In this document: piece by piece, positions 36,120 through 43,941 of the stretch
How positions within the stretch are numbered: the first letter of the stretch is position 1
How the letters are laid out: each line of letters starts with the position of its first letter
Assembly: GCA_018057825.1 (NCBI GenBank)
Contig: JAGPCY010000012.1
Coordinates: 62,001-126,000 of the forward strand
Source of the DNA: Kofleriaceae bacterium
GTDB lineage: Bacteria > Myxococcota_A > Polyangia > Haliangiales > Haliangiaceae
Reading direction: 5' to 3'
Length of the DNA: 64,000 nt
Notes under the pieces: generated by a model
What the model was told of the DNA's origin: nothing
Database searches by the model: none
The model's input: the letters and a program-made list of their open reading frames with translations, nothing else
Made by a program: the position numbers and the translations under genes

Positions 36120-37417
36120 TCGCTCGGACCCTGGTCGCGGCGATCGCGATCGCCCTCGCGATCGGAGCGCGGGCCGCGCCGAGCCGGGCCGATGACGGCG
36201 ACGCGGTCGAGGCGGTCAAGCCCGAGGCCGCGGTCACCGTGGTCATCACCGCCGCCGACGGCGTCAAGCTCGGCGCCGCCCGCAAGGCCACGCTCGCGGT
36301 CACCTTCGAGCGCGCGCTGCGCCGGGACAAGCGCCTGCTGGTGATCGACCAGGACGATCGCCTCGCGGCGCGCACCAAGGCGGTGCCCACCGACGCGGTC
36401 AACGAAGGCCGGGCGATGCTGGCCACCGGCGAGGAGATGCTGCGGCGCGGCCAGGCCAAGGCCGCGGTGCTGAAGCTCCAGGGGGCGTCGGCCCAGCTCG
36501 CCACGGTCCTGGCCTGGACCCAGAAGCAAGATCTCGCCCGCGCCCAGCTCTACCTCGGCACCGCCCAGGCGGTGGCCGGCGACACCAAGGCCGCGCTGGC
36601 GACCTTCGTCGCGCTCTTGGCCTGGCGCCCCGATCAGCTCCCCGATCCCGACGTCGAGCCGACCAAGGTGCTGCCGGTGTGGGAGAAGGCCCAGCTCCAG
36701 GCCGCCAAGCTGCCGCGGGCGTCGTTGTCGATCGCCACCTCGCCGGCCGGGGCCCTGGCCTACGTCGACGGCAAGATGGTCGGCTTCACGCCGACCACCG
36801 TCGACGATCTCGCCGAGGGCGTCCACTACGTGACCCTGCGCCGCGCCGGCTCGGTGCGCCGGGTCGATCCGGTCAAGGTGTCGGCCAAGGCCACGGCCGA
36901 GCTGGCCGCGGTGCTCGAGCCGTCCAACGGCGCCCCCGAGCTGGCCGACGCGGTCGCGCTCCTCGACGACGGCCTCGGCGAGCCGATCGCCAAGGCCGGC
37001 GCCCAGGCCGGCCTGGCCGGCGTCGGCGACCTCCTCGCGGTCGAACACGTCGTCGTCCTCGACGTCTTGCCGGGCGACGGCGCCTACCGGGCCTGGGTCT
37101 ACGCCGTCGATGGTGGGGCGCGCCTGGGCGCGACCGAGATCACCGTCGGCGATCGCGATCCCGAGGACGCCTTCGCCGAGGCCGGCGCGGCGCTGTACCG
37201 CCAGGTGGCCAAGGCCAAGGTCAAGCCGCGGGTCAGCAAGCGCCGGGCCGGCAAGCGCGGCCGATCGATCTTCACCCGGTGGTGGTTCTGGACCGGCGTC
37301 GGGGCCATCGCGGCGACCGCGATCGCGGTGCCGGTGGTGATGGAGCTGACCGACGGACCGGCGCCCCTGACCTGCCCGGTGGGTCAGTCGTGCGGCGGCG
37401 TGGTGTTCCGGTTTTGA
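36116..37417 (+). CDS. Secreted or membrane-anchored PEGA-like domain protein
   Basis: The protein has 433 residues from TTG 36116, overlapping the previous stop. The signal peptide is about 1-25 (LVAAIAIALAIGARAAPSRA). A region at about 40-105 resembles a nucleotide-free partner fold (VTFERALRRDKRLLVIDQDDR). TPR-like helices lie at about 100-180 and a PEGA-like unit at about 203-265 (ASLSIATSPAGALAYVDGKMVGFTPTTVDDL). A C-terminal TM helix sits at about 392-412, followed by a short tail with two cysteines. It is probably anchored with most of its mass in the periplasm. Similar proteins are common in Myxococcota; the role is unknown. Confidence 0.8.
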   Translation: MIARTLVAAIAIALAIGARAAPSRADDGDAVEAVKPEAAVTVVITAADGVKLGAARKATLAVTFERALRRDKRLLVIDQDDRLAARTKAVPTDAVNEGRAMLATGEEMLRRGQAKAAVLKLQGASAQLATVLAWTQKQDLARAQLYLGTAQAVAGDTKAALATFVALLAWRPDQLPDPDVEPTKVLPVWEKAQLQAAKLPRASLSIATSPAGALAYVDGKMVGFTPTTVDDLAEGVHYVTLRRAGSVRRVDPVKVSAKATAELAAVLEPSNGAPELADAVALLDDGLGEPIAKAGAQAGLAGVGDLLAVEHVVVLDVLPGDGAYRAWVYAVDGGARLGATEITVGDRDPEDAFAEAGAALYRQVAKAKVKPRVSKRRAGKRGRSIFTRWWFWTGVGAIAATAIAVPVVMELTDGPAPLTCPVGQSCGGVVFRF

Positions 37418-37740
37418 AGAAGCCGCCGCGCGCCCGCGCCGCCCGCCGCGCCGCCGATCGCCAGGCCCAGGCGGTCACGCGCAAGCGCGATCGGGTGGCC
37501 GCCCTCGAGCCCGGCGGTGACGCGACCTGGCCGATCGCGGTGGCGTCGACCGCGGTGATCGAGCGCCGGATCGCCGAGCTGGCGTGCGCTCGGTGCGCGG
37601 GCCCGCTGACGGTCGAGGCCCACGACGCCGCGGTGGTCGACGGCCTGCGCCGCCGGGTGGTGCGGGCCCGGTGCGCGCGCTGCAGCGCCCTTCGCACGCT
37701 GTGGTTCGAGGTCGTCACGCTTATCGAAGCGGATAACTAA
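37414..37740 (+). CDS. Small zinc-ribbon-like protein
   Basis: The protein has 108 residues from TTG 37414, overlapping the preceding stop (TTGA), as the gene before it does. A basic N-terminal helix (KKPPRARAARRAADRQAQAVTRKRDRV) is followed by two CxxC pairs, CARCAGPL and CARCSAL, spaced about 33 residues apart. That is a zinc-ribbon layout. The ribbon's role (DNA, RNA or protein contact) is not evident. The stop codon lies inside the terminator stem-loop. Confidence 0.65.
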   Translation: MKKPPRARAARRAADRQAQAVTRKRDRVAALEPGGDATWPIAVASTAVIERRIAELACARCAGPLTVEAHDAAVVDGLRRRVVRARCARCSALRTLWFEVVTLIEADN

Positions 37741-37765
37741 CTACACGTAATTTATCCGTTTTTTT
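37728..37765 (+). terminator. Intrinsic terminator after the zinc-ribbon gene
   Basis: CGGATAA (37730-37736) and TTATCCG (37752-37758) pair across a 15-nt loop, with two or three more weak pairs at the base, followed by seven T residues (37759-37765). The stop codon is in the loop. This is a canonical stem plus U-run and the only AT-rich patch nearby. Confidence 0.8.
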
Positions 37766-37798
37766 GCCCTGGCGGGCGCCTTTGCCGAGCATGCGGCG

Positions 37799-38758
37799 AT
37801 GGTGTCCAACGAGTCCACCCGCCTGGTGCGTCGCCGGGCGACCGCGCCCAAGCTGGCCCGCGCTGTCCCCGAGCACACCACCCGGGCGCCGTCCGCGGCG
37901 TGGCCGATCATCAAGTGGGTCGGCGGCAAGACCAAGCTCTTGCCCGAGCTGGCGACCCGCTTGCCCCAGGGCTACCGCCGCTACTACGAGCCGTTCGCCG
38001 GTGGCGCCGCGCTGTTCTTTCACCTGGGCCCGACCGCCGCGGTCCTGTCCGATCGCAACGCCGATCTGATCGGCATGTACCGCGCGGTGGCCGCGGATCC
38101 CGACGGCGTCCTGCGCCGGCTGGCGCTCCATCGCGACGCCCACGGCACCGAGCACTACTACCAGACCCGCGCGCGCTGGAACGATCGCGCGGTGTCGTGG
38201 TCGGTCCTCGATCGCGCCGCCACCTTCATCTACCTGAACCGCACCTGCTTCAACGGCCTGTGGCGGGTCAACAAGGGCGGCGGCTTCAACGTGCCGATGG
38301 GCCGCTACAAGAACCCGGCGATTTACGACGCCGAGACCATCGGCCGCGCGTCGGCGGTGCTGCGCGGCGCGACGCTATTGTGCGGCGACTACCGGGACGC
38401 GGTGGCCGACGCCGGCCCGGGCGATCTGGTGTACTTCGATCCGCCCTACGATCCGGTGACCACCACCGCCAACTTCACCGCCTACACCGGCGACGGCTTC
38501 TCGCGCGACGATCAGGCGACCCTGGCGAACACCGTGCGCGAGCTGGCCGAGCGCGGCTGCGCGGTGGTCCTGTCCAACAGCGACACGCCGCTCATACGGT
38601 CGCTGTACCGCGGCCTGCGGGTCGATCGCGTGAAGTGCCCGCGCGCGATCAACTCCGATCCGACCCGCCGCGGCGACGTCGACGAGGTCGTCGTGATGGC
38701 CGGGTTCGCGGCCCGGGCCGGCAAGCGCACCACCACCCGGCGCGCCGTCGCGCGCTGA
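37799..38758 (+). CDS. dam: Dam-like DNA adenine-N6 methyltransferase (class D12), orphan
   Basis: The protein has 319 residues from ATG 37799. D12-class motifs are in order: IKWVGGKTKLLPEL, SAM-binding YEPFAGGAALFF, FIYLNRTCFNGLWRVNKGGGFNVPMGRY, catalytic DPPY (about 213) in LVYFDPPYDPVTTT, and VVLSNSDTP. FNGLWR and GRYKNP are shared with Dam, so GATC is a likely target, though not proven. No restriction gene is next to it. The roles to expect are mismatch repair, replication timing or phase control. A 40-residue basic N-terminal tail is longer than in E. coli Dam. Confidence 0.93.
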   Translation: MVSNESTRLVRRRATAPKLARAVPEHTTRAPSAAWPIIKWVGGKTKLLPELATRLPQGYRRYYEPFAGGAALFFHLGPTAAVLSDRNADLIGMYRAVAADPDGVLRRLALHRDAHGTEHYYQTRARWNDRAVSWSVLDRAATFIYLNRTCFNGLWRVNKGGGFNVPMGRYKNPAIYDAETIGRASAVLRGATLLCGDYRDAVADAGPGDLVYFDPPYDPVTTTANFTAYTGDGFSRDDQATLANTVRELAERGCAVVLSNSDTPLIRSLYRGLRVDRVKCPRAINSDPTRRGDVDEVVVMAGFAARAGKRTTTRRAVAR

Positions 38759-38765
38759 GCGAGCG

Positions 38766-40097
38766 CTACGGCTCGGCGGCGACGCGGGTGCGGACCGGCG
38801 GCGGCGCGTCGAAGTCGGTCCAGGTCGGCGTCGGGTCCTTGCGGTTGCGCAGCCGGATCGGCGTGCCGCCGCGATCGTCGACGAGCTGGATCGACAGCCA
38901 GCCCGGCGGCACCGCCGGCTGGGTCCACTCGAACAGGAACCGGCCGTCGGTCGGCGCGACGTTGATGCAGCCCTGGCTGCGCGGCTTGCCGAAGCCGTCG
39001 TGCCAGTACGCGCCGTGGACCGCGTAGTGCTTGCGGAAGGTCATCGCGAACGGCACGTCGGGGACGTCCCATCGGCCAAGCGCGATCTCGGGGCTCTTCA
39101 AGCGGGCCACCGCGCGCTTCTCGCGGATGCGGTGGAGGCCGGTCGGCGTCGACCGGCCGCGGCCACCGGACACCAGCGTGGCGTAGACCGGCTGGTCGCC
39201 CTGATAGGCCAACAGCACCTGCTCGTCGAGGTCGACGTCGAGCCAGCGCTCGTCGGCGCCGACCCCGGCCGGCCGCGCCGCGGTCCGCGCGATCCGCAGC
39301 TCGGCGCGCGCGACCCAGCGATCGGGGGCGATCTGCACGAAGCCGTCGCGCTCGGCCAGGACCGCGACCACCGCCCGGCGCTCGACGGTGGCGACCGCCG
39401 CGGCCGTCGGATCCGGGACCGCGCGGACCTCGACCGGCAGCTCGCGCCGCCGCGGCGTCACCCACGCGAAGGGCCAGCTCGGCGGCGCGGTGGTGGCGAG
39501 GTCGAGCCCGGCGAACCGCGACGCCTGGCGCGCCTCGGTGCGCTCGGCGGCGATCACGCCGCGCCGGGTGGCGATGAAGCGCCGATCGCCGACCGCGATC
39601 GCGTCGGTCGCCCCGTGGAGGAAGGTCCAGCCCGGCAGCTTCTTGCCGGTCCGCCCGCCGCGCACGGCCGCCGCCACCGTCGGGTAGGCCCGGGCGCCGT
39701 CGGGGACCACGCCGAGGTGGAGGCGATCGAGGACGCGGGCGGTGATCGCGGCCGGGTCCGCGGCCGGCTGCGGGCCGTCGGCGCTCGGCCGCACGTCGCG
39801 CGCGCACACCCAACCGCCGGCCGGCAGCTCGAACCAGCCCCGGCAACGGTCGCGGCTGGCCACCAGCCGGGTCCAGGTCGTCCGGGTTCCGGACGCGAGG
39901 CGGCCGCGGCGACCGGCCCCGAGCGTGCGGTAGACCTTGACCGGGGCCGGCGCGACCAGGGTCGCGGTGTCGGCGGGCCAGCCCAGGTCGGTCACGGCCA
40001 GGGGCGTCCCCGGGCGCGGCCGTCGTCCGGCTGGGGCGGTGGTGGCCATCGCCGCCAGCGCCGCGACCACCAGGCAGCTCAGACGTCGCCCGCGCAT
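38766..40097 (-). CDS. L,D-transpeptidase (YkuD domain), secreted
   Basis: The protein has 443 residues from ATG 40097, opening on a signal peptide (LSCLVVAALAAMATTAPAG). The middle has two SH3-like or repeat regions (VKVYRTLG, WFELPAGGWVCARDVR). The YkuD domain (about 295-425) shows HGAYWHDGFGKPRSQGCINV, with the catalytic Cys and the usual His. It cross-links peptidoglycan or attaches proteins to it. It forms a pair with the M23 peptidase gene 26 bp upstream, both on the minus strand. The upstream open extension to 40436 overlaps that gene and is not used. Confidence 0.93.
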   Translation of the reverse strand: MRGRRLSCLVVAALAAMATTAPAGRRPRPGTPLAVTDLGWPADTATLVAPAPVKVYRTLGAGRRGRLASGTRTTWTRLVASRDRCRGWFELPAGGWVCARDVRPSADGPQPAADPAAITARVLDRLHLGVVPDGARAYPTVAAAVRGGRTGKKLPGWTFLHGATDAIAVGDRRFIATRRGVIAAERTEARQASRFAGLDLATTAPPSWPFAWVTPRRRELPVEVRAVPDPTAAAVATVERRAVVAVLAERDGFVQIAPDRWVARAELRIARTAARPAGVGADERWLDVDLDEQVLLAYQGDQPVYATLVSGGRGRSTPTGLHRIREKRAVARLKSPEIALGRWDVPDVPFAMTFRKHYAVHGAYWHDGFGKPRSQGCINVAPTDGRFLFEWTQPAVPPGWLSIQLVDDRGGTPIRLRNRKDPTPTWTDFDAPPPVRTRVAAEP

Positions 40098-40123
40098 CGC
40101 CCGCGATGATGCCGCGCCGGCGG

Positions 40124-41071
40124 TCACGCTGGCAGGTGGATCCGCTGGTAATCGGTGGCCGCAAATGGCAGGTCCAGGCGTGGGACGCGCGCGGCGCGGT
40201 CGCGGTACGGCGACACATGCGCGGAGAACCGCATCGGCTGGTAGTTGCGGACGAACACCGCGGTCAACCCGCGGACGATCGGATCCTCGATCGCGGCCAG
40301 GCGCGCGGCCAGGGCCGGGTCGCGGCAGGCGGCGAGCTGGGCCGCGACCCGCTCGGCGTCGAGGACGGTCGGCGGCGGGGCGTCGTCGGCGGCGGCGCGG
40401 TCGGGGATGGGGACGGGATCGTTGGCGCGCCGCCACAGCGAGACCTCGCCCGGCGCGGCGAAGGGATCGACCGGCTCACCGTCGAGCCAGACGTTCAGGT
40501 GCAGGTGGGGCGGATCGGCGCCGAGGGCGGCCACGAAGTTCAGGCCCGACGCGCCGGCCAGGGCGATCGGCTGGCCGCGGGCGACGCGGTCGCCGGGGCG
40601 GACCAAGGCCCGGGCCAGGTGGCCGTGGGTGGTGGCCAGGCCGTCGCCGTGATCGAGCATGACCTTCAGGCCGCCGCGGTGGAACTCGCTCACCACCAGG
40701 ATCACGCGGCCGGCCGCCGGCGCGACCACGACGGTGCCGGGAGGGGTCGCGAAGTCGGTGCCGTTGTGGCTGTCGTAGGTCAGGCGGCCGCCGCGGAAGT
40801 CGCGGACCTGGGTCTTGCGCACCGACCAGCCGTCGGCGATCGGGGTCGGCGTGCGGTTGAACAGGTTGTAGATCGGCACCGCGTCGCCGAACGGCCGCTG
40901 GCCGCGCCACAGCGCCCAGGCCAGGCGCGGCTGCAAGATCCCGAGGCTGGTGGTGTCGAACCGGCTGGGCGGGGTCAGGGCGTCGCCGCGGAGCGCGAAC
41001 GCGGTCTCGCGCAGGCGCTGGCGCCACGGCGTCACCCCCAGGATCTCGGTCAGCGGCGGACGATCGGTCAC
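40124..41071 (-). CDS. M23-family peptidoglycan peptidase
   Basis: The protein has 315 residues from GTG 41071. The LytM/M23 core reads HNGTDFATPPGTVVVAPAAGRV (metal-binding H-x3-D), VMLDHGDGLATTHGHLARAL and HLHLNVW (second metal motif HxH). No signal peptide is obvious at this start, so export may need an upstream start or another route. It likely cuts peptide cross-links, while the neighbouring L,D-transpeptidase makes them. The open frame reaches 42346 only through antisense of the FadL gene. Confidence 0.9.
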   Translation of the reverse strand: MTDRPPLTEILGVTPWRQRLRETAFALRGDALTPPSRFDTTSLGILQPRLAWALWRGQRPFGDAVPIYNLFNRTPTPIADGWSVRKTQVRDFRGGRLTYDSHNGTDFATPPGTVVVAPAAGRVILVVSEFHRGGLKVMLDHGDGLATTHGHLARALVRPGDRVARGQPIALAGASGLNFVAALGADPPHLHLNVWLDGEPVDPFAAPGEVSLWRRANDPVPIPDRAAADDAPPPTVLDAERVAAQLAACRDPALAARLAAIEDPIVRGLTAVFVRNYQPMRFSAHVSPYRDRAARVPRLDLPFAATDYQRIHLPA

Positions 41072-41134
41072 GCCCCATCGTGCCCTCGGCGCGGGCCGAT
41101 TGAAATCGCGGCGCGCAACCCCGATGCTGGATCG

Positions 41135-42472
41135 ATGCACCGAACCCTCCGCGCCGGCGCCGCCGCGCTCGCCCTGGCCGCCGCGCTCGCCGTGCCCGAT
41201 CGCGCCACCGCCGGTGGCTTCGGCATCCCCGAGATCGGCGTGCGCCGGACCGCGATGGCGGCGATGATCGGCCGCCCCGACGAGCCGGCCGCGGCGTTCC
41301 ACAACCCGGCCGGGCTGTCGCTCCTGCCCGGGGTCCGGCTGTACGCCAGCTTCGGCCTGGCGCTCCTGTCGACCGAGTTCCGCCTGAAGCCGTGGGATCA
41401 GTCGGACCGCTTCCTGACCGAACCGGTCGACAGCGAGGGCTACTTCGCGGCGATCCGTCCGACCCGCGCGGTCGGCGCGATCCCGATGCTGGCGGCGACC
41501 GCCGAGATCCTGCCCGGCAAGCTGTGGGGCGGCCTGGCCGCCTACGTGTCCAACGGCACCGGCGCGCAGTTCGCCGAGGACGCGGTCACCCGCTACCACC
41601 TGATCGACGGCTACATCATCGCGCCGACCGTGACCGCGATCGCCGCGTACCAGGTCCACCCCAAGCTGGCCCTGGGCGCCGGCGCCGGGGTCATGAACAT
41701 CCAGGTCCACGGCAAGCGCCACCTGTTTCCGATCCTGAACGGCTCCGACGTGTCGAGCATCGTCGGCTCCAACGCCGAGCTCGTCCTCGACGGCGAGGAC
41801 TGGAAGTTCACCTGGAACGCCGGCCTCCTGGCCCGGCCGATCCCGCGGCTCACGGTCGGCGCCACCGTGATCGGCCGCGTCGATCCCAGCCTCGAGGGCA
41901 TCATCACCCTCACCACCGGCGACGACGCCGGCAACCCCGGCGATCGCTACGAGGGCAAGGCCACGACCGGCCTGGTCCTGCCGTGGACCTTCCTCGGCGG
42001 CGCCAACTACGACGTCACACCCAAGCTCGAGCTCGGCGGCGAGCTGCGCTACTACCTGTACCGCGCGTACAAAGAGCAGCTGAGCGTCGTCGACGGCCTG
42101 CCCTTCGTCACCGAGCTGCGCACCGAGAAGAACTACAAGGACTCGTGGCAGCTCGCCGGCGGCGCCCGGGTCCACGACCTCGAGGCCGCCCCCGCGCTCG
42201 AGCTGATGGGCGGGTTCCACTACGACGACACCCCGGCCCCGGCCCAGACCGTCACCCTCGATCAGCCGACCTTTTCGCACTACGGGCTGCACCTGGGCGG
42301 CCGCTACCAGCTCGGCCGCTACCGCCTGGCGGCGTCCTACGTCCACTACTGGTACGTGATCCCGCAGATCGACGACAGCATCACGCTGCCACCGTCGAAC
42401 ATCCGCGGTGACGGCACGAACAACATCTTCACCGTGTCGATCGAGGCCCAGCTCGGAGGGGCGCTGCGATGA
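41135..42472 (+). CDS. FadL/TodX-type outer-membrane channel for hydrophobic compounds
   Basis: The protein has 445 residues from ATG 41135, with a signal peptide (ALALAAALAVPDRATA-GG). It starts in the FadL manner, GGFGIPEIGVRRTAMAAMIGRPDEPAAAFHNPAGL, matching the conserved N-terminal plug and NPA motif. Amphipathic strands run through LWGGLAAYVSNGTGAQF, FLGGANYDVTPKLELGGELRYYLYR and RLAASYVHYWYVIPQI to FTVSIEAQLG. This family moves fatty acids and other hydrophobic molecules across the outer membrane. It overlaps the lyase gene by ATGA, which suggests its substrate is a lipid-like precursor for that enzyme. Confidence 0.92.
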   Translation: MHRTLRAGAAALALAAALAVPDRATAGGFGIPEIGVRRTAMAAMIGRPDEPAAAFHNPAGLSLLPGVRLYASFGLALLSTEFRLKPWDQSDRFLTEPVDSEGYFAAIRPTRAVGAIPMLAATAEILPGKLWGGLAAYVSNGTGAQFAEDAVTRYHLIDGYIIAPTVTAIAAYQVHPKLALGAGAGVMNIQVHGKRHLFPILNGSDVSSIVGSNAELVLDGEDWKFTWNAGLLARPIPRLTVGATVIGRVDPSLEGIITLTTGDDAGNPGDRYEGKATTGLVLPWTFLGGANYDVTPKLELGGELRYYLYRAYKEQLSVVDGLPFVTELRTEKNYKDSWQLAGGARVHDLEAAPALELMGGFHYDDTPAPAQTVTLDQPTFSHYGLHLGGRYQLGRYRLAASYVHYWYVIPQIDDSITLPPSNIRGDGTNNIFTVSIEAQLGGALR

Positions 42473-43941
42473 GCCGGACCACCATCCCCGAGCGCGGCCG
42501 AGCCGCCGACACCCTCTTGGCCGAGCTGTCCGCGCGCAAGGCCAAGGACACCGACTGGCGCCGCGGCCGCGTCTTCTCGCTAGTCTATCACGCCGGCGAC
42601 GAGCACGTGGCGCTCCTCGAGCGGGCCCACGCGCTCTACGCCTCGGGCAACCTGCTCAACCCGATGGCCTTCCAGAGCCTGCGCGGGCTCGAGGCCGAGA
42701 TCACCCAGATGGCGGCCGAGCTGCTGCACGGCGGCCCCGACACCGTCGGCGCGGTCACCTCGGGCGGCACCGAGTCGATCCTGGTCGCGGTCGCCGCCTA
42801 CCGCGATCGCGCGCGCAAGAAGAAGCCGTGGATCGTGCGGCCCGAGATCGTCGCGCCGATCACGGTCCACCCCGCCTTCGACAAGGCCGCCCACTACTTC
42901 GGGGTCCGGCTGCGCAAGGTCCCGGTCGACGACGCCCACCGGGTCGACCTGGCGGCGCTCGAGCGCGCGATCGGGGTGTCGACGATCGCGGTGGTGGCGT
43001 CGGCGCCGCAGTACGCCCACGGCGTGATCGATCCGATCAGCGACGTCGGGGCGCTGTGCGCGCGGGCCAACCTGCCGCTCCACGTCGACGCCTGCGTCGG
43101 CGGGTTCGTCTTGCCGTGGGTCGAGCGCCTGGGGCGACCGCTGCCGCCGTGGGACTTCCGGGTCCCGGCGGTGACCTCGATCTCGGCCGACCTCCACAAG
43201 TACGCCTACGCCGGCAAGGGCGCGTCGGTCTTGTTGTGGCGCTCGATGGCCGACATGCGCCACCAGTTCTTCGTCGCCGCCGACTTCCCGGGCGGCATCT
43301 ACGTGTCGCCGACCTTGATCGGCACCCGGCCGGGCGGCCCGATCGCCGCGGCGTGGGCCGCGCTCCAGGGCCTGGGCGCCGACGGCTACGAGCGCCTGAC
43401 CGCGGCCGCCCTCGACGCCGCCGATCGGGTGCGGGCCGCGGTCGCGACCATCCCCGGCCTGACCGTGGTCGGCGATAGCCTGGCCACGATCGTCGCGTTC
43501 GGCGCCGCGCCCGGCGGACCCGACATCTACACCGTCGCCGACCGCCTCGAGGCCCGCGGCTGGTCGGTCGATCGCAGCCAGGCCCCGCCGGCGATCCACC
43601 TGACCTGCACCGCCAATCACCAGGCCATCATCGACGACTACCTCGCGGATCTGCGGGCCGCGGTCGACGAGGTCCGCGCCAACCCGGGCTTGAAGCAGAG
43701 CGGCTCGGCGCCGATGTACGGCATGATGGCCAAGCTGCCGATGCGCGGCATGGTCAAGCGCTCGGTGGCCAAGGTGATGGAGGCGATGTACGCGCCGGGC
43801 GTGGTCGTGCCCGACGTCTCGGCCAGCGCCAACGACGGCCTGGTCGGCAAGGTCCTCGAGCGCTACGGGCCGCAGCTCGACCGCACCCTCGACGCGCTGG
43901 CCGCGGTCCGCGGCGCGCTGACCCGCCGCCGGAGGAAGTGA
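42469..43941 (+). CDS. Sphingosine-1-phosphate-lyase-like PLP enzyme
   Basis: The protein has 490 residues from ATG 42469, overlapping the FadL stop. Motifs follow S1P lyase closely: NLLNPMAFQSLRGLEAEI, AVTSGGTESILVAVAAYRD, PITVHPAFDKAAHYFGVRL, SAPQYAHGVIDPI, HVDACVGGFVLPW, and SISADLHKYAYAGKGASVL, where the Lys of HKY is the PLP-binding residue. WPGGIY-x-SP becomes FPGGIYVSPTL. Unlike eukaryotic enzymes it has no N-terminal TM helix. It would split phosphorylated long-chain bases into a fatty aldehyde and ethanolamine phosphate; a different amino-acid decarboxylase activity is possible. Confidence 0.88.
   Translation: MSRTTIPERGRAADTLLAELSARKAKDTDWRRGRVFSLVYHAGDEHVALLERAHALYASGNLLNPMAFQSLRGLEAEITQMAAELLHGGPDTVGAVTSGGTESILVAVAAYRDRARKKKPWIVRPEIVAPITVHPAFDKAAHYFGVRLRKVPVDDAHRVDLAALERAIGVSTIAVVASAPQYAHGVIDPISDVGALCARANLPLHVDACVGGFVLPWVERLGRPLPPWDFRVPAVTSISADLHKYAYAGKGASVLLWRSMADMRHQFFVAADFPGGIYVSPTLIGTRPGGPIAAAWAALQGLGADGYERLTAAALDAADRVRAAVATIPGLTVVGDSLATIVAFGAAPGGPDIYTVADRLEARGWSVDRSQAPPAIHLTCTANHQAIIDDYLADLRAAVDEVRANPGLKQSGSAPMYGMMAKLPMRGMVKRSVAKVMEAMYAPGVVVPDVSASANDGLVGKVLERYGPQLDRTLDALAAVRGALTRRRRK

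Noticed and set aside
40124-42346. 740-codon frame as a longer M23 peptidase
   Set aside because: The extra part is antisense to the FadL gene, which has a signal peptide and family motifs.
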